Source of the DNA: Streptomyces ureilyticus
Lineage (GTDB): Bacteria > Actinomycetota > Actinomycetes > Streptomycetales > Streptomycetaceae
DNA length: 64,000 bases
Reading direction: 5' to 3'
NCBI RefSeq assembly: GCF_011045025.1
Contig: NZ_JAAKZX010000012.1
Coordinates: 1-64,000, forward strand
This document shows positions 17,501-25,629 of the stretch, in pieces (position 1 is the first letter of the stretch; each line of letters begins with the position of its first letter). Below the pieces are notes generated by a model. That model was not told where the DNA came from and searched no databases. It saw nothing but the letters and a program-made list of their open reading frames with translations. The position numbers and the translations under genes are program-made.

Positions 17501-18221
17501 GATCACGTTCGCCGACACCCGCACTCAGCCGCGCTCGGTGATGACGTCGTACGAGTGGTCGGGCTCGGAAACCGGTGGCCGCCGCTACTCGCCGTTCGTC
17601 ATCAACACCGAGCACAAGAAGCCCTGGCACACCCTCACCGGCCGCCAGCACTTCTTCGTCCAGCACGACTGGATCAGCGAGATGGGTGAGCAACTCCCCG
17701 TCTACCGGCCCCCGTTGAACACGCCCCGGCACTACGGGAACGAGCAACTCGGCGGCGACCGCGCCGAAGTCACCGTCCGGTACCTGACCCCGCACTCCAA
17801 GTGGTCCATCCACTCGAACTACCAGGACAACAAGTACATGCTCGACCTGTCCCGCGGCGGCCCGGTGATCTGGATGTCCACCGCCGACGCCGAGAAGATC
17901 GGCGTCAAGGACAACGAGTGGATCGAGGCGTACAACCGCAACGGCGTCGTCGCCGCCCGGGCCGTGGTCACCCACCGCATGCCCGAGGGAACCGTGTACA
18001 TGTACCACGCCCAGGACCGCAACGTGAACGTCCCGAAGACCGAGGTCAGCGGCAAACGCGGCGGCATCCACAACTCCCTGACCCGCCTCCTGCTCAAGCC
18101 CACCCATCTCGCGGGTGGCTACGCCCAGTTCACCTACGCCTTCAACTACTACGGCCCGACCGGCAACCAGCGCGACGAGGTCACCGTGATTCGCCGTCGC
18201 TCGCAGGATGTGGAGTACTGA
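14526..18221 (+). CDS. narG: Respiratory nitrate reductase alpha subunit NarG (copy 2)
   Basis: A 1231-residue molybdenum catalytic subunit reducing nitrate to nitrite with electrons from quinol. FS0 ligands are in HGVNCTGSCSW (His64, Cys68, Cys72) and RGCPRG; the active-site region is WYADLPIASPQVFGDQTDVPE. The protein ends QDVEY and the stop TGA is followed after one base by narH. ATG 14526 matches the expected length, although the ribosome site is weak; the same frame is open far upstream by chance. It is a close paralogue of the copy at 1633-5352, on the opposite strand. A palindrome 100 bases upstream suggests low-oxygen control. Confidence 0.95.
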   Translation: MENDQNARRQESRAGEGWPLAARRLLTRREVSADGRAVFGENDGKWEGFYRDRWAHDKVVRSTHGVNCTGSCSWMVYVKDGIITWEHQATDYPSIGTDCPEYEPRGCPRGASFSWYTYSPSRVRYPYVRGALLKPWREARKRLGDPVAAWAEITGDPAKARAYKRARGKGGLVRADWDEVSELIAAAQVHTIKTYGPDRVAGFSPIPAMSMASFAAGARFMSLIGGTLLSFYDWYADLPIASPQVFGDQTDVPEAADWWNAGYLIMWGSNIPVTRTPDAHFLTETRYNGTKVVAVSPDYADNVKHADEWLAPHPGTDGALAMAMGHVILREFLVDREVPYFQDYLRKFTDAPFLVTLREHDHGLVPDGFLTAAELGHEDEHAEFKTVLLDGATGEPVVPGGSLGFRWGEAGRGRWNLELGDVVPELSLLERAEDTVEIALPRFDEGGTEGGSVMVRGVPVRRIGGRLVTTVFDLMLAQYGVKRAGLPGSWPSSYEDASEPYTPAWQETITSVPAEQAARIAREFARNAERTNGRSMIALGAGTNHWFHSDTIYRAFLALTTMTGCQGVNGGGWAHYVGQEKVRPVTGQQHLSFAFDWQRPTRHMAGTSYWYLNSDQWRYEAFGPDELASPLGDGRFKGKGFADCLAQAVRLGWSPGHPGFNRNPLDLTDEAAAAGRPVAEHIVDELKSGRLRFAVEDPDDPANFPRVLTVWRANLLGSSGKGNEYFLRHLLGTDAAVRSEETPPEARPKDVVWREEAPEGKLDLLVTMDFRMTSTSLLSDVVLPAATWYEKDDLSSTDMHPFVHAFTPAIAPPWQARTDYDTFLTIADQFSELAAEHLGKRTDVLAVPLLHDTPDELAQPGGVVRDWKTGQCEPIPGRTMPKLVVIERDYAATAQKMRAVGPLLDTLGTTTKGVTVHPNQEIDDLRRRNGTVRDGIAAGRPSLATASHMCEAILALSGTTNGRLATEGFRELERQTGSEGLVELASEREAERITFADTRTQPRSVMTSYEWSGSETGGRRYSPFVINTEHKKPWHTLTGRQHFFVQHDWISEMGEQLPVYRPPLNTPRHYGNEQLGGDRAEVTVRYLTPHSKWSIHSNYQDNKYMLDLSRGGPVIWMSTADAEKIGVKDNEWIEAYNRNGVVAARAVVTHRMPEGTVYMYHAQDRNVNVPKTEVSGKRGGIHNSLTRLLLKPTHLAGGYAQFTYAFNYYGPTGNQRDEVTVIRRRSQDVEY

Positions 18222-18222
18222 C

Positions 18223-19758
18223 ATGCGCGTGATGGCACAGATCGCGATGGTCATGAATCTCGACAAGTGCATCGGCTGCCACACCTGCTCGGTCACCTGC
18301 AAGCAGACGTGGACCAACCGCACCGGCGTCGAGTACGCCTGGTTCAACAACGTCGAGACCAAGCCCGGCGTCGGCTACCCCCGCCGCTACGAGGACCAGG
18401 AACACTGGAAGGGCGGCTGGATGCTCGACAAGCGCGGACGTCTCGTCCTGCGCTCCGGCGGCCGGATCAAGCGGCTCCTGTCCCTCTTCTCCAACCCCGA
18501 CCTGCCGTCCATCGAGGACTACTACGAGCCGGTCACCTACGACTACGACAACCTCGTCAACGCCCCGGCCGGCAAGGACATCCCGGTCGCCCGCCCGCGC
18601 TCCGTCCTCACCGGCAAGCCCACCGCCATCACCTGGGGCGCCAACTGGGAGGACGGCCTGGGCGGCGCCCCCGAGAACGCCGGCGGCGACCCGAACCTGA
18701 CCGGCGAGTGGGCGGAGAAGGTCAAGTTCGAGTTCGAGCAGACCTTCCTCTTCCACCTCCCCCGCCTGTGCGAGCACTGCCTCAACCCGGCCTGCGTGTC
18801 GGCCTGTCCGTCGGGGGCGATGTACAAGCGGGTCGAGGACGGCATCGTCCTGGTCGATCAGGACCGCTGCCGGGGCTGGCGGATGTGCGTGACGGCATGC
18901 CCGTACAAGAAGGTGTACGTCAACCACGCCACCGGCAAGGCGGAGAAGTGCACCTTCTGCTTCCCGCGCATCGAGGCCGGCCAGCCCACCGTCTGCTCCG
19001 AGACCTGCGTCGGCCGCCTGCGCTACCTCGGCCTGCTCCTGTACGACGCCGACCGCGTCGGCGAGGCCGCCGCCACCCCCGACGAGCAGGACCTCCTCGA
19101 CGCCCAGCGCGGTGTCTTCCTCGACCCTCACGACCCCCAAGTCATCGCGGCAGCAAGGGAGTCGGGCATCCCCGAGGACTGGCTGGAGGCCGCCCGCCGC
19201 TCCCCCGTGTACGACCTGGTCATGCGCTACAAGGTCGCGCTGCCGCTGCACCCGGAGTACCGCACGCTGCCGATGGTCTGGTATGTGCCCCCGCTCTCCC
19301 CCGTCCTGGACGCCGTGGACGCGGCGGGCGGAAACCAGGACGACCCCGACCATGTCTTCGCCGCCGTCACCCGGCTGCGGATCCCGCTGGAGTACCTGGC
19401 GGAACTGTTCACGGCAGGAGACGCGGACGTGGTCGCCGGGGTGCTGATGAAGCTCACCGCCCTGCGCTCGTACATGCGCGAACGCACCCTGGGTGAGGAC
19501 GGCGACGAGGCCGCACTCAAGGCTGTGGGTCTCACCGCACGTGAGGCGGAGGACCTGCACCGCCTGCTCGCCATCGCCAAGTACCAGGACCGGTACGTCG
19601 TTCCCGCCGCGCACAAGGAGGACGCCGCCGCGCTGACCGCGATGGAGAACCGCTGCCCGGTGGAGTCGTCCGACACCGCCGAACCCCGCAAGGTCATGCT
19701 CGGCATCCCCACCCTGCGCCGCCGTACGTCCGAAGCACCCGCCGGAGGCCGGTCATGA
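18223..19758 (+). CDS. narH: Respiratory nitrate reductase beta subunit NarH (copy 2)
   Basis: A 511-residue Fe-S subunit starting MRVMAQIAMVMNLDKC. Cysteine clusters: CIGCHTCSVTC, CEHCLNPACVSACPSG, CRGWRMCVTACPYKK (Trp in place of one Cys) and CTFCFPR with VCSETCVGRLRY. It carries electrons between the NarI hemes and NarG. It starts one base after the narG stop and its last four bases (ATGA) overlap the narJ start, so the operon is translationally coupled. Confidence 0.96.
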   Translation: MRVMAQIAMVMNLDKCIGCHTCSVTCKQTWTNRTGVEYAWFNNVETKPGVGYPRRYEDQEHWKGGWMLDKRGRLVLRSGGRIKRLLSLFSNPDLPSIEDYYEPVTYDYDNLVNAPAGKDIPVARPRSVLTGKPTAITWGANWEDGLGGAPENAGGDPNLTGEWAEKVKFEFEQTFLFHLPRLCEHCLNPACVSACPSGAMYKRVEDGIVLVDQDRCRGWRMCVTACPYKKVYVNHATGKAEKCTFCFPRIEAGQPTVCSETCVGRLRYLGLLLYDADRVGEAAATPDEQDLLDAQRGVFLDPHDPQVIAAARESGIPEDWLEAARRSPVYDLVMRYKVALPLHPEYRTLPMVWYVPPLSPVLDAVDAAGGNQDDPDHVFAAVTRLRIPLEYLAELFTAGDADVVAGVLMKLTALRSYMRERTLGEDGDEAALKAVGLTAREAEDLHRLLAIAKYQDRYVVPAAHKEDAAALTAMENRCPVESSDTAEPRKVMLGIPTLRRRTSEAPAGGRS

Positions 19759-20537
19759 GCCCTCTGCCCTCCATAGTCCGCACCCGCGTCCGCGCGGCCA
19801 TACGCCGCCCCGCCCGCCTCACCCCCGAGGAGGCCGAGGCACGCACCCTGCTGCTGCGCCTGTGCTCACTGCTCCTGCAGTACCCGGACACCGAACTGAC
19901 CGCCGCACGCCCGGTGTTGACCACGACCATCGAGGCACTGTCGCCCTCGCCCGCCGCCGAGCACCTGGCCGCCTTCACCACCTGGTTCACCGACCAGGAA
20001 CCGGAGGAACTGGAACGCCACTACGTCGAGATGTTCGACCTGCGCCGCAAAAGCAGCCTCTACCTCACCTACTATCTGCACGGCGACACCCGCCGCCGCG
20101 GCATGGCCCTGCTCACCCTCAACCAGCGCTACAAGGCCGCGGGCTGGGACACCGACGGCGGCGAACTGCCCGACCACCTGCCGGTCGTCCTGGAGTTCGC
20201 CGCGCTGGCGGGCCCGGGCGGCGGCGAGGCACCGCTGCGCCAGCACCGGCGCGGTCTTGAGCTGATCCACCGCGCCCTGACCGACGCCGACTCCGCGTAC
20301 CGGCATGTCCTGGCCGCGCTGCTCACCCTGCTGCCGCCGCCCACCGAGGCGGACCGCGCGGCGGTGGCCCAGCTCGTCGCCGAGGGCCCGCCGAACGAGG
20401 AAGTCGGCCTCGACCCCTACGGGACGTACGGGGACGGGGAGTTCGCCCCGCCGGGCACCTTCGTGCCGCCGATGCCGGCTCCGCCGACCCGAGTGCCGCC
20501 GCCTGCCCCGACCAGCCGTACGGAAGGACCCCGATGA
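19755..20537 (+). CDS. narJ: Nitrate reductase assembly chaperone NarJ
   Basis: A 260-residue TorD-family chaperone that helps insert the Mo cofactor into NarG and attach NarGH to NarI; it is not part of the final enzyme. Typical segments are LLQYPDTEL near residue 40, HYVEMFDLRRKSSLYLTYY and GDTRRRGMALL. The C-terminal 60 residues are proline-rich and poorly conserved. It overlaps narH and narI by four bases at each end (ATGA). Confidence 0.94.
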   Translation: MSPLPSIVRTRVRAAIRRPARLTPEEAEARTLLLRLCSLLLQYPDTELTAARPVLTTTIEALSPSPAAEHLAAFTTWFTDQEPEELERHYVEMFDLRRKSSLYLTYYLHGDTRRRGMALLTLNQRYKAAGWDTDGGELPDHLPVVLEFAALAGPGGGEAPLRQHRRGLELIHRALTDADSAYRHVLAALLTLLPPPTEADRAAVAQLVAEGPPNEEVGLDPYGTYGDGEFAPPGTFVPPMPAPPTRVPPPAPTSRTEGPR

Positions 20538-21304
20538 ACACCTCGCTCTCCGCCCCGGCGAGCGGCGCCGATCTGCTCCTGTGGGTCGCCGTGCCCTACA
20601 TCTGCCTCGCCGTGTTCGCCGTCGGCCACGTATGGCGCTACCGCCAGGACCAGTTCGGCTGGACCTCCCGCACCAGCCAGCTCCTCGAACACCGCTGGCT
20701 GCGCTGGGGCAGCCCGCTGTTCCACCTCGGCGCGTTCATGGTGATCGCCGGGCATGTCGTGGGGCTCGCCATCCCCGACGCGTGGACCGAGGCCGCCGGC
20801 ATCAGCGAGCACGCCTACCACACAACCGCCGTGTGGACAGGCTCAGTTGCTGGCATCGCCATGGTCGCCGGGCTCGGTATGCTCTGCGCCCGCCGGCTGC
20901 TGACCCGCCAGATCCGCCTCGGCACCGACCGCAGCGACAAGCTCCTCTTCCCGCTGCTGTCCGCCACCGTCCTGCTCGGCATCACCGCCACCGCCGCGCA
21001 CAACGTCTTCGGCGCCGGATACGACTACCGCTCCACCGTCTCCGTATGGTTCCGCGGCCTGTTCGTCCTCCAGCCGCACCCCGAGGCGATCGCCGGAGCC
21101 CCGCTGCTCTTTCAGCTGCACGCTCTCACCGCCTTCCTGCTCTTCGCGGCCTGGCCGTTCACCCGGCTCGTGCATGTGTGGAGCGCCCCGATCGGCTACC
21201 TGGCCCGCCCGTACCTGGTCTACCGACGACGGGCCACACCGGCGGCAGTCCCGACGACCGCGGGCCGGACCCGGCCGGCCTCCGGCTCCCGGCGAGCCGC
21301 ATGA
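20534..21304 (+). CDS. narI: Respiratory nitrate reductase gamma subunit NarI
   Basis: A 256-residue membrane cytochrome b with five hydrophobic helices, oxidising quinol and feeding electrons to NarH. The four heme-ligand histidines are recognisable in HLGAFMVIAGHVVGL and LHALTAFLLFAAWPFTRLVH. The tail after SAPIGYLARPYLVYRRR is a variable cytoplasmic extension. The stop overlaps the start of the VKOR gene by four bases. Confidence 0.95.
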   Translation: MNTSLSAPASGADLLLWVAVPYICLAVFAVGHVWRYRQDQFGWTSRTSQLLEHRWLRWGSPLFHLGAFMVIAGHVVGLAIPDAWTEAAGISEHAYHTTAVWTGSVAGIAMVAGLGMLCARRLLTRQIRLGTDRSDKLLFPLLSATVLLGITATAAHNVFGAGYDYRSTVSVWFRGLFVLQPHPEAIAGAPLLFQLHALTAFLLFAAWPFTRLVHVWSAPIGYLARPYLVYRRRATPAAVPTTAGRTRPASGSRRAA

Positions 21305-21936
21305 GTCACGGCCCCGCGCTCGCACCGGACGCCACGACCACCCGGCGCCCTGAGACAGTGGGAGCGAGCCGCCGAACGGGATGGATGATGACCCTCACCG
21401 GGACCGTCGGCTGGCTCGCCTCCTTCCAGCTCACCGTGGACGCCTGGCGGCTCCTCAAGGACCCGGCCTACCAACCGCCCTGCAACATCAGCCCCGTCGT
21501 GAGCTGCGGCAGCGTGATGTCCAGCCCGCAGGGCAGCCTGTTCGGCTTCCCCAACATGCTGCTCGGCCTCGGCGCCTTCGCCGCCGTGACCGCGCTGGGC
21601 ATCGCCGTGCTCGCCGGAGCGCGCCTGCACCGGCGGCTGTGGCTCACGCTGGACGGCGGGGCGCTGGTGGGCGTGGCGTTCGTGCACTGGCTGATCGGGG
21701 AGTCGCTGTACGAGCTCAACAAGCTCTGCCCGTACTGCGCCGCCATCTGGATCGTGACCATCGCCCTGTTCTGGTACGTCACCCTGCACTGCCTCGAACG
21801 GGGCATCGTCCCCGTGCCCCGCGGTGTGTTGTACATCCTCCGGGACACGCACTGGATGCTGCTCGGCGCCTGGTACGGGGTGATCGCGATGCTCGTCCTC
21901 ACCCGCTTCTGGCCGTACTGGAGCGGCCTGCTGTAG
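21301..21936 (+). CDS. VKOR-family membrane thiol oxidoreductase in the nar operon
   Basis: A 211-residue vitamin K epoxide reductase homologue with four or five membrane helices. The loop cysteines lie in PCNISPVVSCGSVMSS and the active-site pair is CPYC in KLCPYCAAIWIV. The family passes electrons from periplasmic thiol oxidases to quinone, driving disulfide formation. The ATG at 21301 overlaps the narI stop (ATGA), so it is the fifth gene of the operon. A shared quinone pool with NarI, or a role in outer-face protein folding under anoxia, is inference. Confidence 0.9.
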   Translation: MSHGPALAPDATTTRRPETVGASRRTGWMMTLTGTVGWLASFQLTVDAWRLLKDPAYQPPCNISPVVSCGSVMSSPQGSLFGFPNMLLGLGAFAAVTALGIAVLAGARLHRRLWLTLDGGALVGVAFVHWLIGESLYELNKLCPYCAAIWIVTIALFWYVTLHCLERGIVPVPRGVLYILRDTHWMLLGAWYGVIAMLVLTRFWPYWSGLL

Positions 21937-21983
21937 GCGCATCGCAGGGCCGGCGCGGACGTGCCCCACTGGGCCCTTCAATC

Positions 21984-21997
21984 GGGACGTTCGGCCC
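21984..21997. promoter_or_regulatory. Degenerate OsdR-like box (GGGACGTTCGGCCC)
   Basis: This has GGGAC-GTTC-GGCCC geometry, with one arm mismatched. It lies between the nar operon and the methyltransferase gene, about 80 bases before the latter. Confidence 0.4.
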
Positions 21998-22020
21998 CCG
22001 CGCCCGGCCATCACCCCGGA

Positions 22021-22034
22021 TTAGGTTCGCCTAA
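22021..22034. promoter_or_regulatory. Short palindrome TTAGGTTCGCCTAA
   Basis: Arms TTAGG and CCTAA flank TTCG, 35 bases before the methyltransferase start. The arms resemble those of the actinobacterial iron box bound by DmdR/IdeR, but the spacer is about five bases too short, so iron control is only a guess. Confidence 0.3.
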
Positions 22035-22069
22035 GTGACACCGATGCAGGCAGAAAGCGAGGCACGAAC

Positions 22070-22915
22070 ATGGCATCGACAGAACCTTCGGCCCTGCGGC
22101 ACAACTTCCCCGTCCCCGGCGACGGACTGGACGCCACCCGCATGCCCGGCCACTGGCTACTGGCCCGCCTGGGCAAGCGGGTGCTGCGCCCCGGCGGTGT
22201 GGAGCTGACCCGGTGGATGCTGGACGCCCTGGGCGTGGACCCGGAGGACCGGGTGGTGGAGCTGGCCGCCGGCCTCGGCGCCACCGCCCGGCTGACCCTC
22301 GCCCGCCACCCGGCCGCCTACACCGCCGTCGACCGCGACCCGGCCGCCGTGGCCGCACTCAGCGCCCTCGCCGCGCCCGGCCTGACCACGGTGCGTGCCG
22401 TACGGTCCGACGCCGCGGACACCAGGCTGCCGGACGGCGACGCCAGCGTCGTATACGGGGAGGCGATGCTGACGATGCAGCCCGAGCCCGCCAAGCGGCG
22501 CATCGTACGGGAGGCCCGCCGTCTCCTCGACGGTTCCACGGGCCGGTACGCCATCCACGAACTGTGCCTGCTCCCCGACGACTTGGACCCGGCCCTCGCC
22601 GAGCGGATCACCGCGGACCTGCGCGAGGCCATCCACGTCGGCGCTCGCCCCCTGACGCCCACCGGCTGGACCGATCTCCTCGCCGACGAGGGCTTCACCG
22701 TCACCGCCCACAAGACGGCACCGATGGCGCTGCTCGAACCGGGCCGACTCGTCGCCGACGAAGGTCTGGTCCCCGCGCTGCGCATCGCCGGCCGGGCGCT
22801 GCGGGACCCGGCCGCCCTGCGCCGTGTGCTGCACATGCGCCGCGTCTTCCACCGCCACCACGCCCACCTGAGCGCGATCAGCCTGCTCGCCGTCCCCACC
22901 CCGTCCCAGCCCTGA
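22070..22915 (+). CDS. SAM-dependent methyltransferase
   Basis: A 281-residue class I methyltransferase. The SAM-binding motif I is VVELAAGLGATARL (about 62-75), followed by AYTAVDRDP as the acidic loop. The substrate is not evident; the fold family includes small-molecule C- and O-methyltransferases. ATG 22070 has GAGGCACGAAC before it. The cupin gene follows after 30 bases, so the two are probably cotranscribed. A weak island box and a TTAGG palindrome lie upstream. Confidence 0.8.
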   Translation: MASTEPSALRHNFPVPGDGLDATRMPGHWLLARLGKRVLRPGGVELTRWMLDALGVDPEDRVVELAAGLGATARLTLARHPAAYTAVDRDPAAVAALSALAAPGLTTVRAVRSDAADTRLPDGDASVVYGEAMLTMQPEPAKRRIVREARRLLDGSTGRYAIHELCLLPDDLDPALAERITADLREAIHVGARPLTPTGWTDLLADEGFTVTAHKTAPMALLEPGRLVADEGLVPALRIAGRALRDPAALRRVLHMRRVFHRHHAHLSAISLLAVPTPSQP

Positions 22916-22945
22916 GCCGTCCCGGCCCGGAGGAGGTACGCCCCC

Positions 22946-23296
22946 ATGTCCGCCACCGTGATCACCGACCTGGCCACCGAACTGACCGTGCCCGAGGACG
23001 GCACCCTCAGCCGCGTCCTGTACCGCGACGACCGTCTGCGCGTGGTCGGCTTCGCCTTCGCCGCCGGCCAGGAACTGACCGAGCACACCTCGGCGCTGCC
23101 CGTGGTCATCCAGGTCGTGCAGGGCCGTCTCGACCTGGTTCTGGGCGAGGAGAAGATCGAGGCGACACCCAGGAGTTGGATCCGTCTGCCCGCGCGGCTG
23201 CCGCACTCGGTGTACGCCACCGAGCCGAGCGTGATGCTGCTGACCATGCTGCCCGCGCCGGAACCGTCCGGATCCGAGGCGCCTTCCGCAGCGTGA
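22946..23296 (+). CDS. Cupin-domain protein
   Basis: A 116-residue single-domain cupin beta-barrel. The two cupin motifs are recognisable around AGQELTEHTSALPVVIQVVQG and SWIRLPARLPHSVYA, giving His ligands for a metal. A GGAGG ribosome site precedes ATG 22946. It follows the methyltransferase by 30 bases. The function is not deducible; small cupins of this kind often accompany redox or stress genes. A second cupin is at 25183. Confidence 0.75.
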   Translation: MSATVITDLATELTVPEDGTLSRVLYRDDRLRVVGFAFAAGQELTEHTSALPVVIQVVQGRLDLVLGEEKIEATPRSWIRLPARLPHSVYATEPSVMLLTMLPAPEPSGSEAPSAA

Positions 23297-23748
23297 CCAG
23301 CCGTCGGGCCTTTGGCGGCGCCGCGCCGGCAGAGGCCCCGCGGATCACCGCACCCACGCCGCTGCCACCGTAGGCGGCAGCATCGAGCACAGATCGGTGA
23401 TGCGGACATGGTCCGCGTGGTGCGCGGTGATCTCTCCGACGGAGATGTCCGATGAGCCGAAGGACTCTTCGCGCACGTGCTGCGCACGCGGGGGTGCTGT
23501 CCAGTCCCAAGACCGCCGTCGCCTTGGAGGTACGCAGGAACCGGCTGGGCTCGGGCCGACGCCGAACAGCTGAGCGCGCCGCCCCGACCAGTGCGCGGCC
23601 AACATCATCAGGTTCTTGAACACCGGCCGTTTCCGCATGGCATCCGCGCCCGGTCCGGCCGCCGGTCCCTCTACCGGCCGTGCCCCGGATTGCTCGCGCG
23701 GCTCCTTCGAACCCCGGCTACGGTCCGCTCCTGCCGGATGCGAAAGAC
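23297..23748. other. Gap without supported gene
   Basis: About 450 bases between the cupin gene and the box before the truncated PPOX gene. A minus-strand frame beginning MRKRPVFKNLMMLAAHW (about 23640 leftward) stays open but resembles nothing I recognise; it may be debris. No RNA gene, repeat or strong hairpin was seen. Confidence 0.4.
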
Positions 23749-23764
23749 AGGGCCGACCGGCCCT
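23749..23764. promoter_or_regulatory. OsdR/DevR-like box, AGGGCCGACCGGCCCT
   Basis: Identical to the box at 7699. The centre is 43 bases before the truncated PPOX gene, the same spacing as in the intact paralogue. Confidence 0.72.
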
Positions 23765-23799
23765 ACTCCCGCGCCGGCGGCCACGCTGAGGATGGTCTG

Positions 23800-24120
23800 A
23801 TGCTCGGAAACGACGCCTTTCGTGTTCTCGGCCGACGGGAGTGCCTGTGCCTGCTGGCCAAGGTGCCGGTCGGCCGCGTGGTCTACACCCGGCAGGCACT
23901 GCCCGCGGTCCTTCCGGTCAACTTCTCCCTGGACGAGGACACCTCCGTCCTGCTGTACACCTCGGCCGACTCCGATCTCGTACGCGCCATCGACGGCGTC
24001 GTGGTCGCCTTCGAGGCGGACGAGTTCACTGCGGCAACCCGGTCCGGGATCCTCGGTCACACCGTGTCGAGAACGTCACTCACCGGGCGGCGGGGAGTGG
24101 CCGGGCCCCGCGGGCCGTAG
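23800..24120 (+). pseudogene. Truncated PPOX-like gene (copy 2) running into a nitroreductase
   Basis: The first 82 or so residues (MLGNDAFRVLGRRECLCLLAKVP onward) match PPOX copy 1 closely, up to TRSG at about 24045. There the homology stops and the frame reads through the antisense 3' end of the Acg nitroreductase, ending at 24120 with 24 unrelated residues. The final third of the flavin-binding barrel, about 50 residues, is therefore missing. The promoter box and ribosome site (GAGG) are intact, so a truncated protein may still be made, but flavin binding is doubtful. A deletion joining the two convergent genes is the simplest cause. Confidence 0.8.
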
Positions 24121-25049
24121 CCGAGACGCAGCACCATCTGCACCTGGCCGGTGCCCGTTCCCGGGTCGCGGGCCAGCAGGCGCAGCGCGCGGTCCTCCAG
24201 CGCGTGGGAGGTCAGGGAGGTGGCCAGGTCGGCGAGGGTGGCCTCGAGCAGGACGCGTTGCAGTGCCTGCCCGGCACGCAGCCAGTCGGCAGGGCCGTCA
24301 CCGCGGGTGCTCAGCAGAGCCAGGTGCGGGGTGTGCTCGAAGGCGGTGGTGCCGCGGTCAGCCACCGGCCGGCGCCCGGCGAAGTCCCGCACGGGCGCCC
24401 TACCGTCCCGTTTGCGCGGCCCGAACGCGTACTCAGGGACCCCGTCGACGGCGAGGTCCGCCTCCGGTCCGAGCCGAGTCCAGCGCACCAGGTCCCCGCC
24501 GGCGTCCGGGTCCAGGACATCCCGGCTCTCCGCGTCGCGGATCAGGTCGAACACGGTCTCGGCGTGCCAAGGGCCGGGGAAGAGCAGCACGGCCCCCTCC
24601 CGCTCGGCAGCGTCCTGCAAGGTGACCCGGACGTCCTCGGGGACGTCCTTCTCGGCGAAGGGATGGCGGCTGGTGTGCCGCTGCCGGATGGCCGGGTACA
24701 GCCGCGCCAAGGCGTCGTCCCGCCCGCGCCCGGCCTCCTCGGGCAGATGGACGGCGGCGAGCAACAGCAGGTCGTGCGGCTCGGGCAGCAGCCGGATCTC
24801 CGGGGCGAGGTCCGCGTGCGCGGCGGCGACCCGCAGGTTGAACAGTGCCGCCCCGCAGCCGATGTGCAGTGCCCGGTTGTCGGGATCGGACCGGGGCATG
24901 GCCCGCGCCAGATCGGCATACAGCAGCAGGAGACGTTCACCGGTCAGGAAGCGGAAGCGCCACGGCTGCGCATTGTGCATGGACGGGGCCGCCGTGGCCT
25001 CGGCCACCATCCTCGTCACCGTCTTCTCATCGAATTGTCGCAATGCCAT
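24057..25049 (-). CDS. Acg-family nitroreductase-fold protein (copy 2)
   Basis: A 330-residue member of the same family as the genes at 10013 and 34713. Recognisable segments: APSMHNAQPWRFRF, QRHTSRHPF, DWLRAGQALQRVLLEA and VLRLGYGPRG. The start ATG 25049 has GAGGAGG upstream. Its 3' end overlaps the truncated PPOX frame by 64 bases on the other strand, but the C-terminus VLRLGYGP is present, so the protein looks complete. No clean island palindrome was found directly upstream (25050-25182). Confidence 0.85.
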   Translation of the reverse strand: MALRQFDEKTVTRMVAEATAAPSMHNAQPWRFRFLTGERLLLLYADLARAMPRSDPDNRALHIGCGAALFNLRVAAAHADLAPEIRLLPEPHDLLLLAAVHLPEEAGRGRDDALARLYPAIRQRHTSRHPFAEKDVPEDVRVTLQDAAEREGAVLLFPGPWHAETVFDLIRDAESRDVLDPDAGGDLVRWTRLGPEADLAVDGVPEYAFGPRKRDGRAPVRDFAGRRPVADRGTTAFEHTPHLALLSTRGDGPADWLRAGQALQRVLLEATLADLATSLTSHALEDRALRLLARDPGTGTGQVQMVLRLGYGPRGPATPRRPVSDVLDTV

Positions 25050-25182
25050 GCCGTCCTCCTCACGAGCGCCCGCCGGGACGTGGTCCCCACCACCAGGTAC
25101 CCCGCTGGCGGGCGCTGAGCGGCTCGGTCGCGCGACGAGCCCGTATCTCGCGGGGCGCGGGGGCGTCGTCAGCGGTTCGGCG

Positions 25183-25515
25183 TCAGCCGTGTTTGGCGAC
25201 GGTGAGGAGCACCGCCGCGTCTTCGATGGCCTGCAGGCTGTGGCGGGCCTCGGGGATAGTGATCAGGTCACCGGTCCGGCCCTCCCAGGAGGTGTCGCCG
25301 CTGGTGAGCCGCACGCGTCCGCGCAGCACCAGCAGGGTCGCCTCACCGGGGCTCTCGTGCTCCGCGAGGGCGGTGTCGGTGGTCAACGCCAGGACGGTCT
25401 GGCGCAGGACGCGTTCGTGGCCGCCGTAGACGGTGGCGGCGCTGCGTCCGGTGGAGGCGGCCGTGGCGCGTTCCAGGTGCTCGCGGGCCAGCGCGTCGAG
25501 TGAGAGCTTCTGCAT
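25183..25515 (-). CDS. Small cupin-domain protein
   Basis: A 110-residue cupin starting MQKLSLDALAREHLERA. Motif 1 is around ALAEHESPGEATLLVLRGRV and motif 2 around GDLITIPEARHSL. Similar proteins are common in actinobacterial stress islands, but the ligand is unknown. ATG 25515 has GGAGACTGGAAGCC before it. It lies 114 bases after the alcohol dehydrogenase on the same strand and may share its transcript. Confidence 0.78.
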   Translation of the reverse strand: MQKLSLDALAREHLERATAASTGRSAATVYGGHERVLRQTVLALTTDTALAEHESPGEATLLVLRGRVRLTSGDTSWEGRTGDLITIPEARHSLQAIEDAAVLLTVAKHG

Positions 25516-25629
25516 GGCTTCCAGTCTCCTTGTCTTCGCGGACGTGACGGATGACCGCCGGCGCGCCGTGCGGCTGGCCGCAAGCGGATTTTGCTGCGGT
25601 GCCGCCGGCGGCCGCGTGGTTCCGGCACC

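Noticed and set aside
11538..18221. Very long open frame covering nirK antisense and narG copy 2
   Set aside because: Only the part from 14526 shows protein family similarity; the rest is the antisense of nirK, open because of GC-rich codon bias.
14445..18362. 1305-codon minus-strand frame opposite narG copy 2
   Set aside because: Antisense shadow of a well-supported gene.
22021..22034. Iron box bound by DmdR/IdeR
   Set aside because: The arms match partly but the spacer is too short, and the downstream methyltransferase and cupin are not known iron genes.
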